Positions 46,017 to 54,181 of a stretch of 64,000 bases of DNA are shown in pieces. This DNA comes from Paucibacter sp. KCTC 42545. Its GTDB lineage: Bacteria > Pseudomonadota > Gammaproteobacteria > Burkholderiales > Burkholderiaceae_C. Below the pieces are notes generated by a model. It searched no databases. It had not been told where the DNA came from and worked only from the letters and a program-made list of their open reading frames with translations. The translations under genes were made by a program, and so were the position numbers. The first letter of the stretch is position 1, and every line of letters begins with the position of its first letter. The stretch lies in the NCBI RefSeq assembly GCF_001477625.1, contig NZ_CP013692.1:2976001-3040000 (forward strand), read 5' to 3'.

Positions 46017-46759
46017 GCGCCATCGCCTCCGAGATTGAACGTTTTAACCGCCTCAGCGCCAGCTGGTGGAACCCGATTGGGCCGATGCGGCCTCTGCATG
46101 TCGTCAACGCCCTGCGGCTGCAACTGGTGCTGGCGCGTTTGGAGGCCCACTTCAAGCTGGCGCCTGGTGGCTCGCTGGCCGGCCTGCGTATCCTTGATGT
46201 GGGTTGCGGTGGCGGCTTGTTGGCCGAGCCGCTAGCGAAGCGCGGCGCCCAAGTCGTGGGCGTGGACGCCTCGCCCGGCAATGTGGCGGCAGCGCAGCGC
46301 CATGCCGCCGGGCTCAGGCTCGAAGATCGGCTGGAGTACCGGCTGGGCGAAGTGACCCAAGTGCTGCGGCCGCAAGAGCGCTTCGACCTCGTTCTGGCGC
46401 TGGAAGTCGTCGAGCATGTCGAAGATGTGCCGGCCTTCATGGCCAGCGTGGCGCAGCGGCTTGCGCCCGGCGGCTTGCTGATGGCATCCACCATTGACCG
46501 CAGCTGGAAGAGTTTTCTCTTCGCCATCGTCGGCGCGGAATACCTCTTGCGCGTGCTGCCGCGCGGCACGCATCAGTGGCGCCGCTTTGTGCGCCCGAGC
46601 GAGTTGCGCGCCGAGGCCGAACGCGCCGGGCTGCAAACGCTTGAATTACGCGGCATGCGCTATCTGCCTGTGCTGCACCGTGCCAGCTGGTGCCGCGACA
46701 CCCGCGTGAACTACCACGTCACTTTTGCCTGCCCGCTGGCCAGGTTGACCCAAGCATGA
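46013..46759 (+). CDS. UbiG-like SAM-dependent O-methyltransferase
   Basis: This 248-residue class I methyltransferase resembles UbiG: FNRLSASWWNPIGPMRPLHV at the start, SAM motif LRILDVGCGGGLLAEPLAKR, LEVVEHVEDV, and the C-terminal GTHQWRRFVRPSELRAE. UbiG performs both O-methylations in ubiquinone synthesis. This copy sits inside a photolyase operon and may be a paralogue with another substrate or the sole UbiG; the window cannot decide. Both ends overlap neighbours by four bases. Confidence 0.82.
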   Translation: MSAIASEIERFNRLSASWWNPIGPMRPLHVVNALRLQLVLARLEAHFKLAPGGSLAGLRILDVGCGGGLLAEPLAKRGAQVVGVDASPGNVAAAQRHAAGLRLEDRLEYRLGEVTQVLRPQERFDLVLALEVVEHVEDVPAFMASVAQRLAPGGLLMASTIDRSWKSFLFAIVGAEYLLRVLPRGTHQWRRFVRPSELRAEAERAGLQTLELRGMRYLPVLHRASWCRDTRVNYHVTFACPLARLTQA

Positions 46760-46980
46760 AGGCCGCGAAGCCGGCAGCCAGCGCCGCCACCTCGTTCAAA
46801 GGCAATAAGCAAGCACTGCCAAGCAAACCCTGCATGGCCTGCGGCCGCAGCATGAGCTGGCGCAAGCGCTGGGCGCGCAGCTGGGACGAGGTCAAGTTCT
46901 GCTCCGATGCCTGCCGCAGAAGCAAGGCTCTTGCCGGCACCGCAGCGCCTAACGATGAATTCGCGCGGTTCCAGCCATGA
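46756..46980 (+). CDS. DUF2256 protein
   Basis: This small basic protein of 74 residues carries the DUF2256 zinc-like cluster PCMACGRSMSWRKRWARSWD followed by FCSDACRR. Genes of this family typically lie directly upstream of FeS-type photolyases/cryptochromes, as here. It overlaps both the methyltransferase and the photolyase gene by four bases. Function is unknown; a role linked to the photolyase is inferred from constant neighbourhood. Confidence 0.88.
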   Translation: MKAAKPAASAATSFKGNKQALPSKPCMACGRSMSWRKRWARSWDEVKFCSDACRRSKALAGTAAPNDEFARFQP

Positions 46981-48563
46981 GCCGCGTGCGCCATCTGGTG
47001 CTGGTGCTGGGCGACCAACTCGACCTGGACGCCGCCGCCTTCGACGGCTTCGACCCTAGCCAAGACGCAGTGTGGATGGCCGAGGTGGCGGAGGAGTCCA
47101 CCCAAGTCTGGTCCAGCAAACAGCGCAGCGCCCTGTTCCTTTCCGCGATGCGCCATTTCGCTGAAGCCCTGCGTGCGGCGGGCCGCCCGCTGCACTACCG
47201 GCGGCTGGAGGACCCCGCCAATCTCGGCAGCCTGGCCGCCGAGTTGCAAGCCGCCCTGGCCACCTTGGCGCCGCAGCGGGTGCTGATGACGGCGCCGGGG
47301 GACTGGCGCGTCTGGCAAGCCATCAAAGCCTGCATTCAAGCGGCCGAGCCATCCACAACAGCGCTTGGGGAAGCAGGCCTCGGGCCTGAGCTGGAGGTGC
47401 GCGAGGACCGCCATTTCTACACCACGGTGCGCCAGTTCGCCGCCCATGCCAAGGGCCGCAAGCAGCTGCGCCTGGAGTATTTCTACCGCGAACTGCGCCA
47501 GCGCCATGGCGTGTTGATGGACGAGGGCCAGCCCTGCGGCGGGCAGTGGAATTTCGACGCCGACAACCGCGCCGCCTTCGGCCCCGCCGGCCCCGGCCTG
47601 CTGCCAGCGCGCGCGACGTTTGAGCCCGATGCGATCACGCGCGAGGTCATCGAACTGGTGAACACACGCTTCGCCCACCACCCCGGCACGCTGGACAGCT
47701 TTGCTTGGCCTGTCACGCGGGAGCAGGCGCTGCAAGCCCTGCAGCGATTCATCGAGGAACGCCTGCCGCTGTTCGGCCGCTATGAAGACGCCATGTGGCC
47801 AGGCGAGCCCTGGCTGTATCACTCACAGCTCTCGGCTGCGCTCAATCTCAAGCTGCTCGGCGCGCGAGAGGTAGTGGACGCGGCGGAAGCCGCCTACCGC
47901 GCCGGCCGGGTGCCGCTGGCCAGCGCCGAAGGCCTGATCCGCCAGATCCTGGGCTGGCGCGAGTTTGTGCGCGGCGTTTACTGGACACAGATGCCGGCCT
48001 ATGCCGAGCGCAATGCCTTGGCTGCGCAGCATCCCCTGCCGGCTTGGTACTGGACCGGCCAGACCGATATGGCCTGCCTGCGCGACGCCATCACGCAAAC
48101 GCTGGCGCATGGCTATGCCCACCACATCCAGCGCCTGATGGTGACCGGCCTGTTCGCGCTGCTGCTGGGCGTGCGGCCACAGCAGGTGCACGAGTGGTAT
48201 CTGGCCGTGTATGTAGACGCGGTGGAATGGGTGGAGTTGCCGAACACCTTGGGCCTGAGCCAGTACGCCGACGGCGGCCTGATGGCCAGCAAGCCCTATG
48301 TGGCCAGCGGCAAATACATCCAAGGCATGGGCGGCCCCTGCTCGCAATGCCGCTACGACCCCGCGCTGCGCAGTGGTGAGCGCGCCTGCCCTTACACCAC
48401 CCTGTACTGGGACTTTTTGATCCGCCACCAAACCCTGCTGAGCCAGAACGCCCGCACCGCCTTGCAGGTGAAGAACCTGAGCAGGCTCAGCGAAGCCGAC
48501 CGGCAAGCCGTGCAAGAGCGCGCCGAGGCCATACGCAGCGGCGCTGTTGGCGCAGCGGCTTAG
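46977..48563 (+). CDS. FeS-BCP type photolyase/cryptochrome (CryB/PhrB family)
   Basis: This light-driven DNA repair or signalling flavoprotein has 528 residues. It begins with HLVLVLGDQLDLDAAAFDGF (typical of this class), with the FAD-binding core EGLIRQILGWREFVRGVYWT and HHIQRLMVTGLFALL. The 4Fe-4S ligand region shows cysteines in GGPCSQCRYDP and GERACPYTTLYWDFL after SKPYVASGKYIQ. Related enzymes repair (6-4) photoproducts. It is the core of the operon controlled by the divergent MerR regulator. Confidence 0.93.
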   Translation: MSRVRHLVLVLGDQLDLDAAAFDGFDPSQDAVWMAEVAEESTQVWSSKQRSALFLSAMRHFAEALRAAGRPLHYRRLEDPANLGSLAAELQAALATLAPQRVLMTAPGDWRVWQAIKACIQAAEPSTTALGEAGLGPELEVREDRHFYTTVRQFAAHAKGRKQLRLEYFYRELRQRHGVLMDEGQPCGGQWNFDADNRAAFGPAGPGLLPARATFEPDAITREVIELVNTRFAHHPGTLDSFAWPVTREQALQALQRFIEERLPLFGRYEDAMWPGEPWLYHSQLSAALNLKLLGAREVVDAAEAAYRAGRVPLASAEGLIRQILGWREFVRGVYWTQMPAYAERNALAAQHPLPAWYWTGQTDMACLRDAITQTLAHGYAHHIQRLMVTGLFALLLGVRPQQVHEWYLAVYVDAVEWVELPNTLGLSQYADGGLMASKPYVASGKYIQGMGGPCSQCRYDPALRSGERACPYTTLYWDFLIRHQTLLSQNARTALQVKNLSRLSEADRQAVQERAEAIRSGAVGAAA

Positions 48564-48630
48564 TCGCCATTCAGTTCGGCTCAAAGCCGGCCAGCCCACC
48601 CCACTCTCCCACCGCCAACGAAAGCCCGCC

Positions 48631-49395
48631 ATGACCAGCACCACCACCTCTTCATCAAGCTCCCACATCGCCTTGATCACCGGCGCGCGCGGCGGCATCG
48701 GCCGCGCCTTGCTGGCGCAGCTGCGCGCTGCCGGCCACCGCGTGGCGGCCGTGGGGCGCGACGGCGCCACCTTGGCCGACTTGGAGGCCGATGCCCACAT
48801 CTGCGCCGACACCACCACACCCGAAGGCGCAGCCGCCGCCATCTCCGCCTGCAGCGAGCACTTGGGCGGCCCGCCCACCTTGCTGGCGCACTGCGTGGGC
48901 AGCACCTTGATCGCGCCCTTGCACCGCAGCAGCCCGGCGCAGATCCGCGAGGTGCTGCGCGTCAATCTCGACAGCGCCCTGTTCATGCTGCAAGCCTGGG
49001 TGGAAGGTCTGCGCAGCGCCGGGCAGCCGGGCGCGGCGGTGCTGGCCTCCAGCGTGGTGGCGCGCATCGGCGTGGCCAACCATGAGGCCATTGCCGCGGC
49101 CAAGGGCGGCATCGAAGCCCTCGCCCGCAGCGCAGCCGCCACCTATGCGCCGCTAGGCCTGCGCATCAATGCCGTGGCCCCGGGCATGACCGAAACACCG
49201 CTGACCGCCGGCATGCTGCGCGCCGATGCCATGCGCGAAGGTGCTGGCAAGCAATACCCCTTGGGCGGCGTGCAAACCGCAGAGCAAGTGGCGCAGACCA
49301 TGGCTTGGCTGCTCTCAGATGGCGCCTCGCGCATCACCGGCCAGGTGATCGCGGTGGACGGTGGCTTCACCAGCGTGCGGCCATTGGTCCGTTGA
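48631..49395 (+). CDS. SDR-family protein lacking the catalytic tyrosine
   Basis: This 254-residue Rossmann protein has the cofactor motif ITGARGGIGRALL and the structural LRVNLDSALF. The usual YxxxK active site reads IAAAK (residues 154-158, in ANHEAIAAAKGG), with His151 nearby, and the region ends in the normal INAVAPGMTETPL and ITGQVIAVDGGF. Standard dehydrogenase chemistry is therefore unlikely unless another residue substitutes. ATG 48631 is 67 bases after the photolyase stop, probably the last gene of the operon. Confidence 0.88.
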   Translation: MTSTTTSSSSSHIALITGARGGIGRALLAQLRAAGHRVAAVGRDGATLADLEADAHICADTTTPEGAAAAISACSEHLGGPPTLLAHCVGSTLIAPLHRSSPAQIREVLRVNLDSALFMLQAWVEGLRSAGQPGAAVLASSVVARIGVANHEAIAAAKGGIEALARSAAATYAPLGLRINAVAPGMTETPLTAGMLRADAMREGAGKQYPLGGVQTAEQVAQTMAWLLSDGASRITGQVIAVDGGFTSVRPLVR

Positions 49396-49420
49396 TGGGT
49401 TGATGGGCTGATGGGTTGAT
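49394..49420 (+). repeat. Short tandem repeat GATGGGYT x3
   Basis: Three full copies of an 8-bp unit GATGGGTT/GATGGGCT plus a partial fourth start at the stop codon of the SDR gene. Function unknown; possible slippage site. Confidence 0.6.
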
Positions 49421-49556
49421 CGCCGGTGGCCTGCTGGCCGCATGGGCCAAGCCCCAGGCACACCGCCGGACCTTCACAAAGGCAAGGCAGAATCCGGCAG
49501 CAATTCAAGGTCGGACCTTAGGCCTTGACCTTTAAGCAGCCACCAACGCCCACGCC

Positions 49557-49973
49557 ATGCCTCAAGAGTCTCAGCCAGCCCCTCTGCATCAACGCTTGCT
49601 GAGTCGTCTGCTGGCGCCCGCGCCCTGGCAATGGCTGTTCCTGCTGCTGCTCTGCGTGATCAGCTTCCTGGCGCTCGCTCCCGTTCCGCCCAAAGAAATG
49701 GACACCGGTTGGGACAAGGCCAATCACTTCCTCGCCTTTGGCTCGCTGGCCTTTGTCGGCCGCTTGGCCTGGCCCCGGGCGCGCAAGCTGACGCTGCCGC
49801 TGGGCTTGGTGGCCTATGGCGGGGCGATTGAACTCATCCAATACTTCGTGCCGGGTCGCAGCTGCGAATGGGCCGACCTGTTCGCGGACAGTCTGGGCAT
49901 TGCGATGGGCTTGCTCATCGTGATGGCGCTGCTCAAGCTACTCAAACTGTCAGGCCTCCAGCGCGCTGCGTAG
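49557..49973 (+). CDS. VanZ-family membrane protein
   Basis: This 138-residue protein has about four membrane helices and the VanZ-like pattern WDKANHFLAFGSLAFVGRL, IELIQYFVPGRSCEWADLFA, DSLGIAMGLL. VanZ relatives are linked to teicoplanin resistance in Gram-positives, but in proteobacteria their role is unknown. It stands alone, with a 160-bp gap from the SDR gene. Confidence 0.85.
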   Translation: MPQESQPAPLHQRLLSRLLAPAPWQWLFLLLLCVISFLALAPVPPKEMDTGWDKANHFLAFGSLAFVGRLAWPRARKLTLPLGLVAYGGAIELIQYFVPGRSCEWADLFADSLGIAMGLLIVMALLKLLKLSGLQRAA

Positions 49974-50452
49974 TTCGCGTAGCAAGGCTTGGGCTGGTTC
50001 GTCATGCCCCCAGAAAAGAACCTACGAGCCGCCCCGCATTGGTCGGGAGGGGCGGCTCGCAGTGAACGAGGAGCACGTGTGAAGCGCAAGGGCTCGACAC
50101 CTGCCTGCCTGCGCGGCGGCGTCCTGGCCCTCGCCCTGACCCAGAGCGGGCCATTTGTGCGCGCAGCCTAACTGAGATCCTCAACGCTGCCGAGCCCTAG
50201 GACCGCAGCGTGCAAACTGCCATTCTGTGGCGCGCCGGCCTCGTGTTACCTTTTTTAACGTAGGCTCCAGCGCCTGCTCTCATGGGAGAGACGGGGCCCA
50301 AGCCGCCCGGTGCAGCGAAACCCCCTATCGCCAGCCCCGAGCGCAGCCACCCAGAATTGTCACAACAGCCGTCGCGGACCCCTCTTTTGTCTTACACAAG
50401 CTCACCAAAGTCCAACCTTTACAAAGCCAGCAGGCCAGGGCCGCGGGGCAAG
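49974..50452. other. Intergenic region without supported gene
   Basis: About 480 bp lie between vanZ and the sugar-binding protein gene. Several short frames are present but lack ribosome-binding sites. The long N-terminal extension of the binding-protein frame (50282-50452) has no signal character and is rejected. Promoters for the downstream operon should lie here. Confidence 0.5.
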
Positions 50453-51847
50453 ATGCGGCGCATGCTCACAACGCTTGCATTGCTTCCGCTTGGCTGGCTG
50501 AGCTTGGGCTCGGCCATTGCTGCGCCCACGAACAACTTGAGTGCCGGCTCGACCACCTCAGCCTCTACGGGCGACGGCGCCGGCGAACTCAATGTGCTGC
50601 ATTGGTGGACCTCGGCCAGCGAACGCGCAGCCGCCGACCACGTCGCCGCGCGCATGGCCGAGGTGGGCCTGCGCTGGGTAGACGGCGCGGTGGCGGGCGG
50701 CGGCGGCGGCGCCGCCATCAAGGTGCTGAACGAGCGCACCCTGCGACGCATGGCACCCAAGGTGGCGCAACTCAACGGCCAATCGATGAGTGAATGGGCC
50801 GATCTGGGCCTGCTGCTGGACCTCAACGGCGTGGCGCAAAAGCGCATGTGGGCCAAGACCATGTTCCCGCAAGTGATGGCGCAGGTGACGGTGCGCGATC
50901 ACGTGGTGGCCGCGCCGCTGGGCATTCACCGCATCAACAACCTCTATCTCAACAAGGCCGTCTTCGCCCAACACAAGATCGAGCTGCCCAGCGACTGGGA
51001 CGGGCTGCAGCGCGCCGCCCGCGCCCTGCGCGCCGCCGGGGTGACGCCGGTGGCCTTCAGCGATGAACCCTGGCAAGTGGCCACCGTGTTCGAGGCATTT
51101 CTGCTCGGCGAGGCCGGCCCGGCCCTGTACCGGCGCATGCTGGTGCAGCGCGACCCGCAGGCTTTTGCGGACCCCGCGCTGGAACGCGCTTTTGCGCGCC
51201 TGCGCGCCTGGCGCAGCCTGGCGGCCAATCCCAACGCCAGCAGCGGCGCCGCCAGCGCCTCCAGCAGCGGCGCACCCGGCGAGCGCCCCTGGACCGAGCT
51301 GGTGGCCGACTTTGCCGCCGGCCGCTCCGCCATGCTGATCATGGGCGACTGGGCACGCGGCGAGCTAGGCACCCTGGGGCTGGAAGGCGGGCGTGACTTT
51401 GATTGCAAGGCCGTGCCCGGCACGGCGCAGGCGCATCTTTTCAGCATCGACACCCTGGCCATGTTGGCCAATGACGGCAATGGTGGCAACGGCGGCAATG
51501 GCAGCAGCAACAACAACGCCCAAGCCAGCCAAGAAAAAATGGCCGAGCTGCTGGGCAGCGCCGCTTTGCAACTGGGCTACAACCGCATCAAAGGCTCGGT
51601 CCCGGTGCGGCGTGATGTGCCGGTGGATGAACTTGATCTCTGCGCCCAGCAATCCTTCCGCCTCTTCGCCAACCCCAACACGCCGCGTGTGCCCAGCCTG
51701 GTGCACCGCATGGCATTTGGCGAGGTGGGCAAGAACGCCATCATCGAAACCGTGCACCGCTTCGCCCTGGACCCCAGCCAGAGCCCGGCCGCCGCGCAGC
51801 GCAAGCTGCAAGGCCTGCTGCGTGCCCTGGGCCACAAATCTTCCTGA
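50453..51847 (+). CDS. Sugar ABC-type periplasmic binding protein (family 1)
   Basis: This 464-residue extracellular solute-binding protein has a signal peptide (LTTLALLPLGWLSLGSAIAA) followed by the typical ELNVLHWWTSASERAAADHV. Further segments are VAAPLGIHRINNLYLNKAVF, FAAGRSAMLIMGDWARGELG and IKGSVPVRRDVP, which match glucose/mannose-type binding proteins. A Gly/Asn-rich loop (NDGNGGNGGNGSSNNN) is an unusual insertion. No permease follows; instead a response regulator starts 8 bases downstream, suggesting the protein feeds a sugar-sensing two-component system. Confidence 0.9.
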   Translation: MRRMLTTLALLPLGWLSLGSAIAAPTNNLSAGSTTSASTGDGAGELNVLHWWTSASERAAADHVAARMAEVGLRWVDGAVAGGGGGAAIKVLNERTLRRMAPKVAQLNGQSMSEWADLGLLLDLNGVAQKRMWAKTMFPQVMAQVTVRDHVVAAPLGIHRINNLYLNKAVFAQHKIELPSDWDGLQRAARALRAAGVTPVAFSDEPWQVATVFEAFLLGEAGPALYRRMLVQRDPQAFADPALERAFARLRAWRSLAANPNASSGAASASSSGAPGERPWTELVADFAAGRSAMLIMGDWARGELGTLGLEGGRDFDCKAVPGTAQAHLFSIDTLAMLANDGNGGNGGNGSSNNNAQASQEKMAELLGSAALQLGYNRIKGSVPVRRDVPVDELDLCAQQSFRLFANPNTPRVPSLVHRMAFGEVGKNAIIETVHRFALDPSQSPAAAQRKLQGLLRALGHKSS

Positions 51848-51855
51848 ACCCATCC

Positions 51856-52614
51856 ATGACGACCAATCGCACCATCCTGATCGTTGACGACGACCAGAAG
51901 ATCCGCACCCTGCTCAAGACCTATCTCGAAAAGAACCAGTACGAGGTTTTGCTAGCCCATGACGGCGCCAGCTTTCTGGCCGAGTTTGAACGCAGCCAAG
52001 CGCAAATCAGCCTGTGCATTTTGGACGTCATGCTGCCCGACACCGAAGGCTTTGCGCTCTGCCAGGCGGTGCGCAAACGCTCCGAAGTGCCGGTCATCAT
52101 GCTGACCGCCAGCGCCGAGGAAACCGACCGCATCGTCGGCCTGGAGCTGGGGGCCGACGACTACATTGGCAAGCCCTTCAATCCGCGCGAGCTGCTGGCC
52201 CGCATCAAGGCCATCCACCGCCGCTCCGGCCAAGACCGCCCGCCCACAGTGCTGACGGCGCCACCGCCCCAAGCGCCACAGCCGCCTCGCTTCTTCCGCT
52301 TTAACGGCTTTTGCCTGGACATCCTGGAGCGCAGCCTGATCGACCCTGACGGCGTGGCTTCGGCCCTCTCGGGCATGGACTTTCAACTGCTCAAGCTGCT
52401 GGTGGAACACCCCGGCGAGGTGCTGGACCGCAGCCGCCTGGCCGAGGTCACCCGCGGCCGCGACCTCGGGCCGCTGGACCGCTCGCTCGACGTGCAGGTC
52501 AGCCGCCTGCGCCAGCGCTTGCAAGACGATGGCAAACAGCCGGCGCTGATCAAGACCGTGCGCGGCTCGGGTTATGTGTTTGCCACCACGGTAGACACCG
52601 GCCATGCCCTCTGA
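51856..52614 (+). CDS. OmpR-family response regulator
   Basis: This 252-residue regulator has a receiver domain (TILIVDDDQKIRTLLKTYLE) with phospho-acceptor Asp57 in CILDVMLPD and the conserved Lys in DDYIGKPFNPRELL. A Pro-rich linker leads to a winged-helix DNA-binding domain (LDRSLDVQVSRLRQRLQDDG, IKTVRGSGYVF). It is co-transcribed with the binding protein and overlaps the kinase gene by 11 bases. It likely controls sugar uptake or metabolism genes; targets are unknown. Confidence 0.94.
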   Translation: MTTNRTILIVDDDQKIRTLLKTYLEKNQYEVLLAHDGASFLAEFERSQAQISLCILDVMLPDTEGFALCQAVRKRSEVPVIMLTASAEETDRIVGLELGADDYIGKPFNPRELLARIKAIHRRSGQDRPPTVLTAPPPQAPQPPRFFRFNGFCLDILERSLIDPDGVASALSGMDFQLLKLLVEHPGEVLDRSRLAEVTRGRDLGPLDRSLDVQVSRLRQRLQDDGKQPALIKTVRGSGYVFATTVDTGHAL

Positions 52615-54160
52615 GGCCAGCGCCACGCTGGGCGGGCGTGGCTGGCGCAATTCGTGGCGACAATGGCCGCAGCGCTTCCTGGCCTTTTTGTTCGACAGCC
52701 TGCAAGGCCGCTTCGTGCTGGCCATGTTGGGCGGCCTGGCACTGGTGCAGCTTTTGATCAATCTGCTTTGGTACAACCAGATCGAGCAGCGCACCAAGCA
52801 CCAGGCCGAGCTGGCCGCTCACCATGTGGCCAGCGGCGCACTCGGCGCCTTGCGCGCACTGCGGGAATTGCCCGCCGCCTACCGGCCCTTGCTGATCGAG
52901 CAATTGCGCACCATGGGCGGCACTCGCTTTCTGGTTTTCTTCAATAACGCTGCAGTCAGCGTGACCCCGCTGCCCGGGCAAGACCTGGCACGGCGCATGG
53001 AAGAAGGCGTACTGCAAGAATTGCGCGCCCAGCTCAAGCCCGGCACGGCGCTCAATGTCACCCTCGCCTCCCCGGTCGGCCTGCAAGTAGCGCCCAGCGG
53101 CGCGCTCTTGTCGGAGCTGCCAGACAGCTGGGTGGAGCCCTCCTTGCTGACGCCGGACCGGCCCGCCCCCTTTTTGGTGATCCAGGCCGAGACCGAGCCG
53201 GGCCAGTGGCTCTACCTCACCAGCGCCCTGCCCGACCCTTACTTTCTGGAGCAGCTGGAGTTCTTCACCTGGCAACGCATGGCCCCGCAGTTGCTGACCC
53301 TGGGCCTGGCCCTGCTGATGACCTTAATCGCTGCGCGCGCACTGACACGCCCGCTGCGCGGACTCAGCCGCGCAGCGGCCCGCATGGGGCACAAGTCCAC
53401 ACCCAAGCCGCTCAAACTCAGCGGCACGTCTGAAGTGCGCCACGCCATCCAGGCCTTCAACGAGATGCAAGAGCGCATCCGCCGCTACCTCAGCGACCGC
53501 GAGCGCCTGTTCGCCTCCATCTCGCATGATTTGCGGACCCCCATCACCCGGCTGCGCCTGCGCAGCGAGCTGCTGGACGACCTGGCCGTGCAGGAGGAGT
53601 TTCATGAGGACTTGGACGAGCTGGACATGATGGTGAAGACCGCCTTGCAGATCGTCAAAGACACCGACATCCACGAGAACCGGGTGCCGGTGCGCATCGA
53701 CCTCGTGCTGCAGAAAATGGTGCGCGACGCCCGCATGGCCGGCCAACACATCGAGCTGATGGACAAGCCGCTGACCGTCTTCGGCAAGCCGCTGGCGCTC
53801 AAACGCGCGCTCGGCAATTTGCTGGACAACGCCATGTTCTACGGCGCCGGCGCCGAGCACAAAGCCGAGCGAAGAGCCGAGCTGCGCATGAGCGAAGGCG
53901 AGGCCGGCAGCCCCGAAGAGGGTCAGGTCTTGCTCACCGTGCGCGACCACGGCCCCGGCGTGCCCGAGAGCGCTCTGGCCAAGCTGGGTCAGCCCTACAC
54001 CCGGCTGGAGCATGGCGCCAAGCTGCGCAAGGAAGGGCTGGGTCTAGGCCTGTCCATCGTGCGCGACATCGTGGCCGACCATGGTGGCACCCTGCGCTTT
54101 CGCAATCATCCACAAGGCGGCTTCGAGGTGCGCATGGCTTTGCCCAGCCGCGCGCCCTGA
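52604..54160 (+). CDS. Sensor histidine kinase
   Basis: This 518-residue membrane kinase has a first helix at about 38-56 (LAMLGGLALVQLLINLLW), a periplasmic sensor of about 160 residues and a second helix (LLTLGLALLMTLIAARAL). HAMP follows, then the phospho-accepting His308 in SISHDLRTPITRLRLR and the ATPase domain with N-box (LGNLLDNAMFYG) and G-boxes (DHGPGVPES; GLGLGLSIV). It partners the overlapping response regulator. The periplasmic part could sense the upstream sugar-binding protein, by analogy with other sugar-sensing systems. Confidence 0.94.
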   Translation: MPSEASATLGGRGWRNSWRQWPQRFLAFLFDSLQGRFVLAMLGGLALVQLLINLLWYNQIEQRTKHQAELAAHHVASGALGALRALRELPAAYRPLLIEQLRTMGGTRFLVFFNNAAVSVTPLPGQDLARRMEEGVLQELRAQLKPGTALNVTLASPVGLQVAPSGALLSELPDSWVEPSLLTPDRPAPFLVIQAETEPGQWLYLTSALPDPYFLEQLEFFTWQRMAPQLLTLGLALLMTLIAARALTRPLRGLSRAAARMGHKSTPKPLKLSGTSEVRHAIQAFNEMQERIRRYLSDRERLFASISHDLRTPITRLRLRSELLDDLAVQEEFHEDLDELDMMVKTALQIVKDTDIHENRVPVRIDLVLQKMVRDARMAGQHIELMDKPLTVFGKPLALKRALGNLLDNAMFYGAGAEHKAERRAELRMSEGEAGSPEEGQVLLTVRDHGPGVPESALAKLGQPYTRLEHGAKLRKEGLGLGLSIVRDIVADHGGTLRFRNHPQGGFEVRMALPSRAP

Positions 54161-54181
54161 CTCGCAATCAGCTCAGCACGC

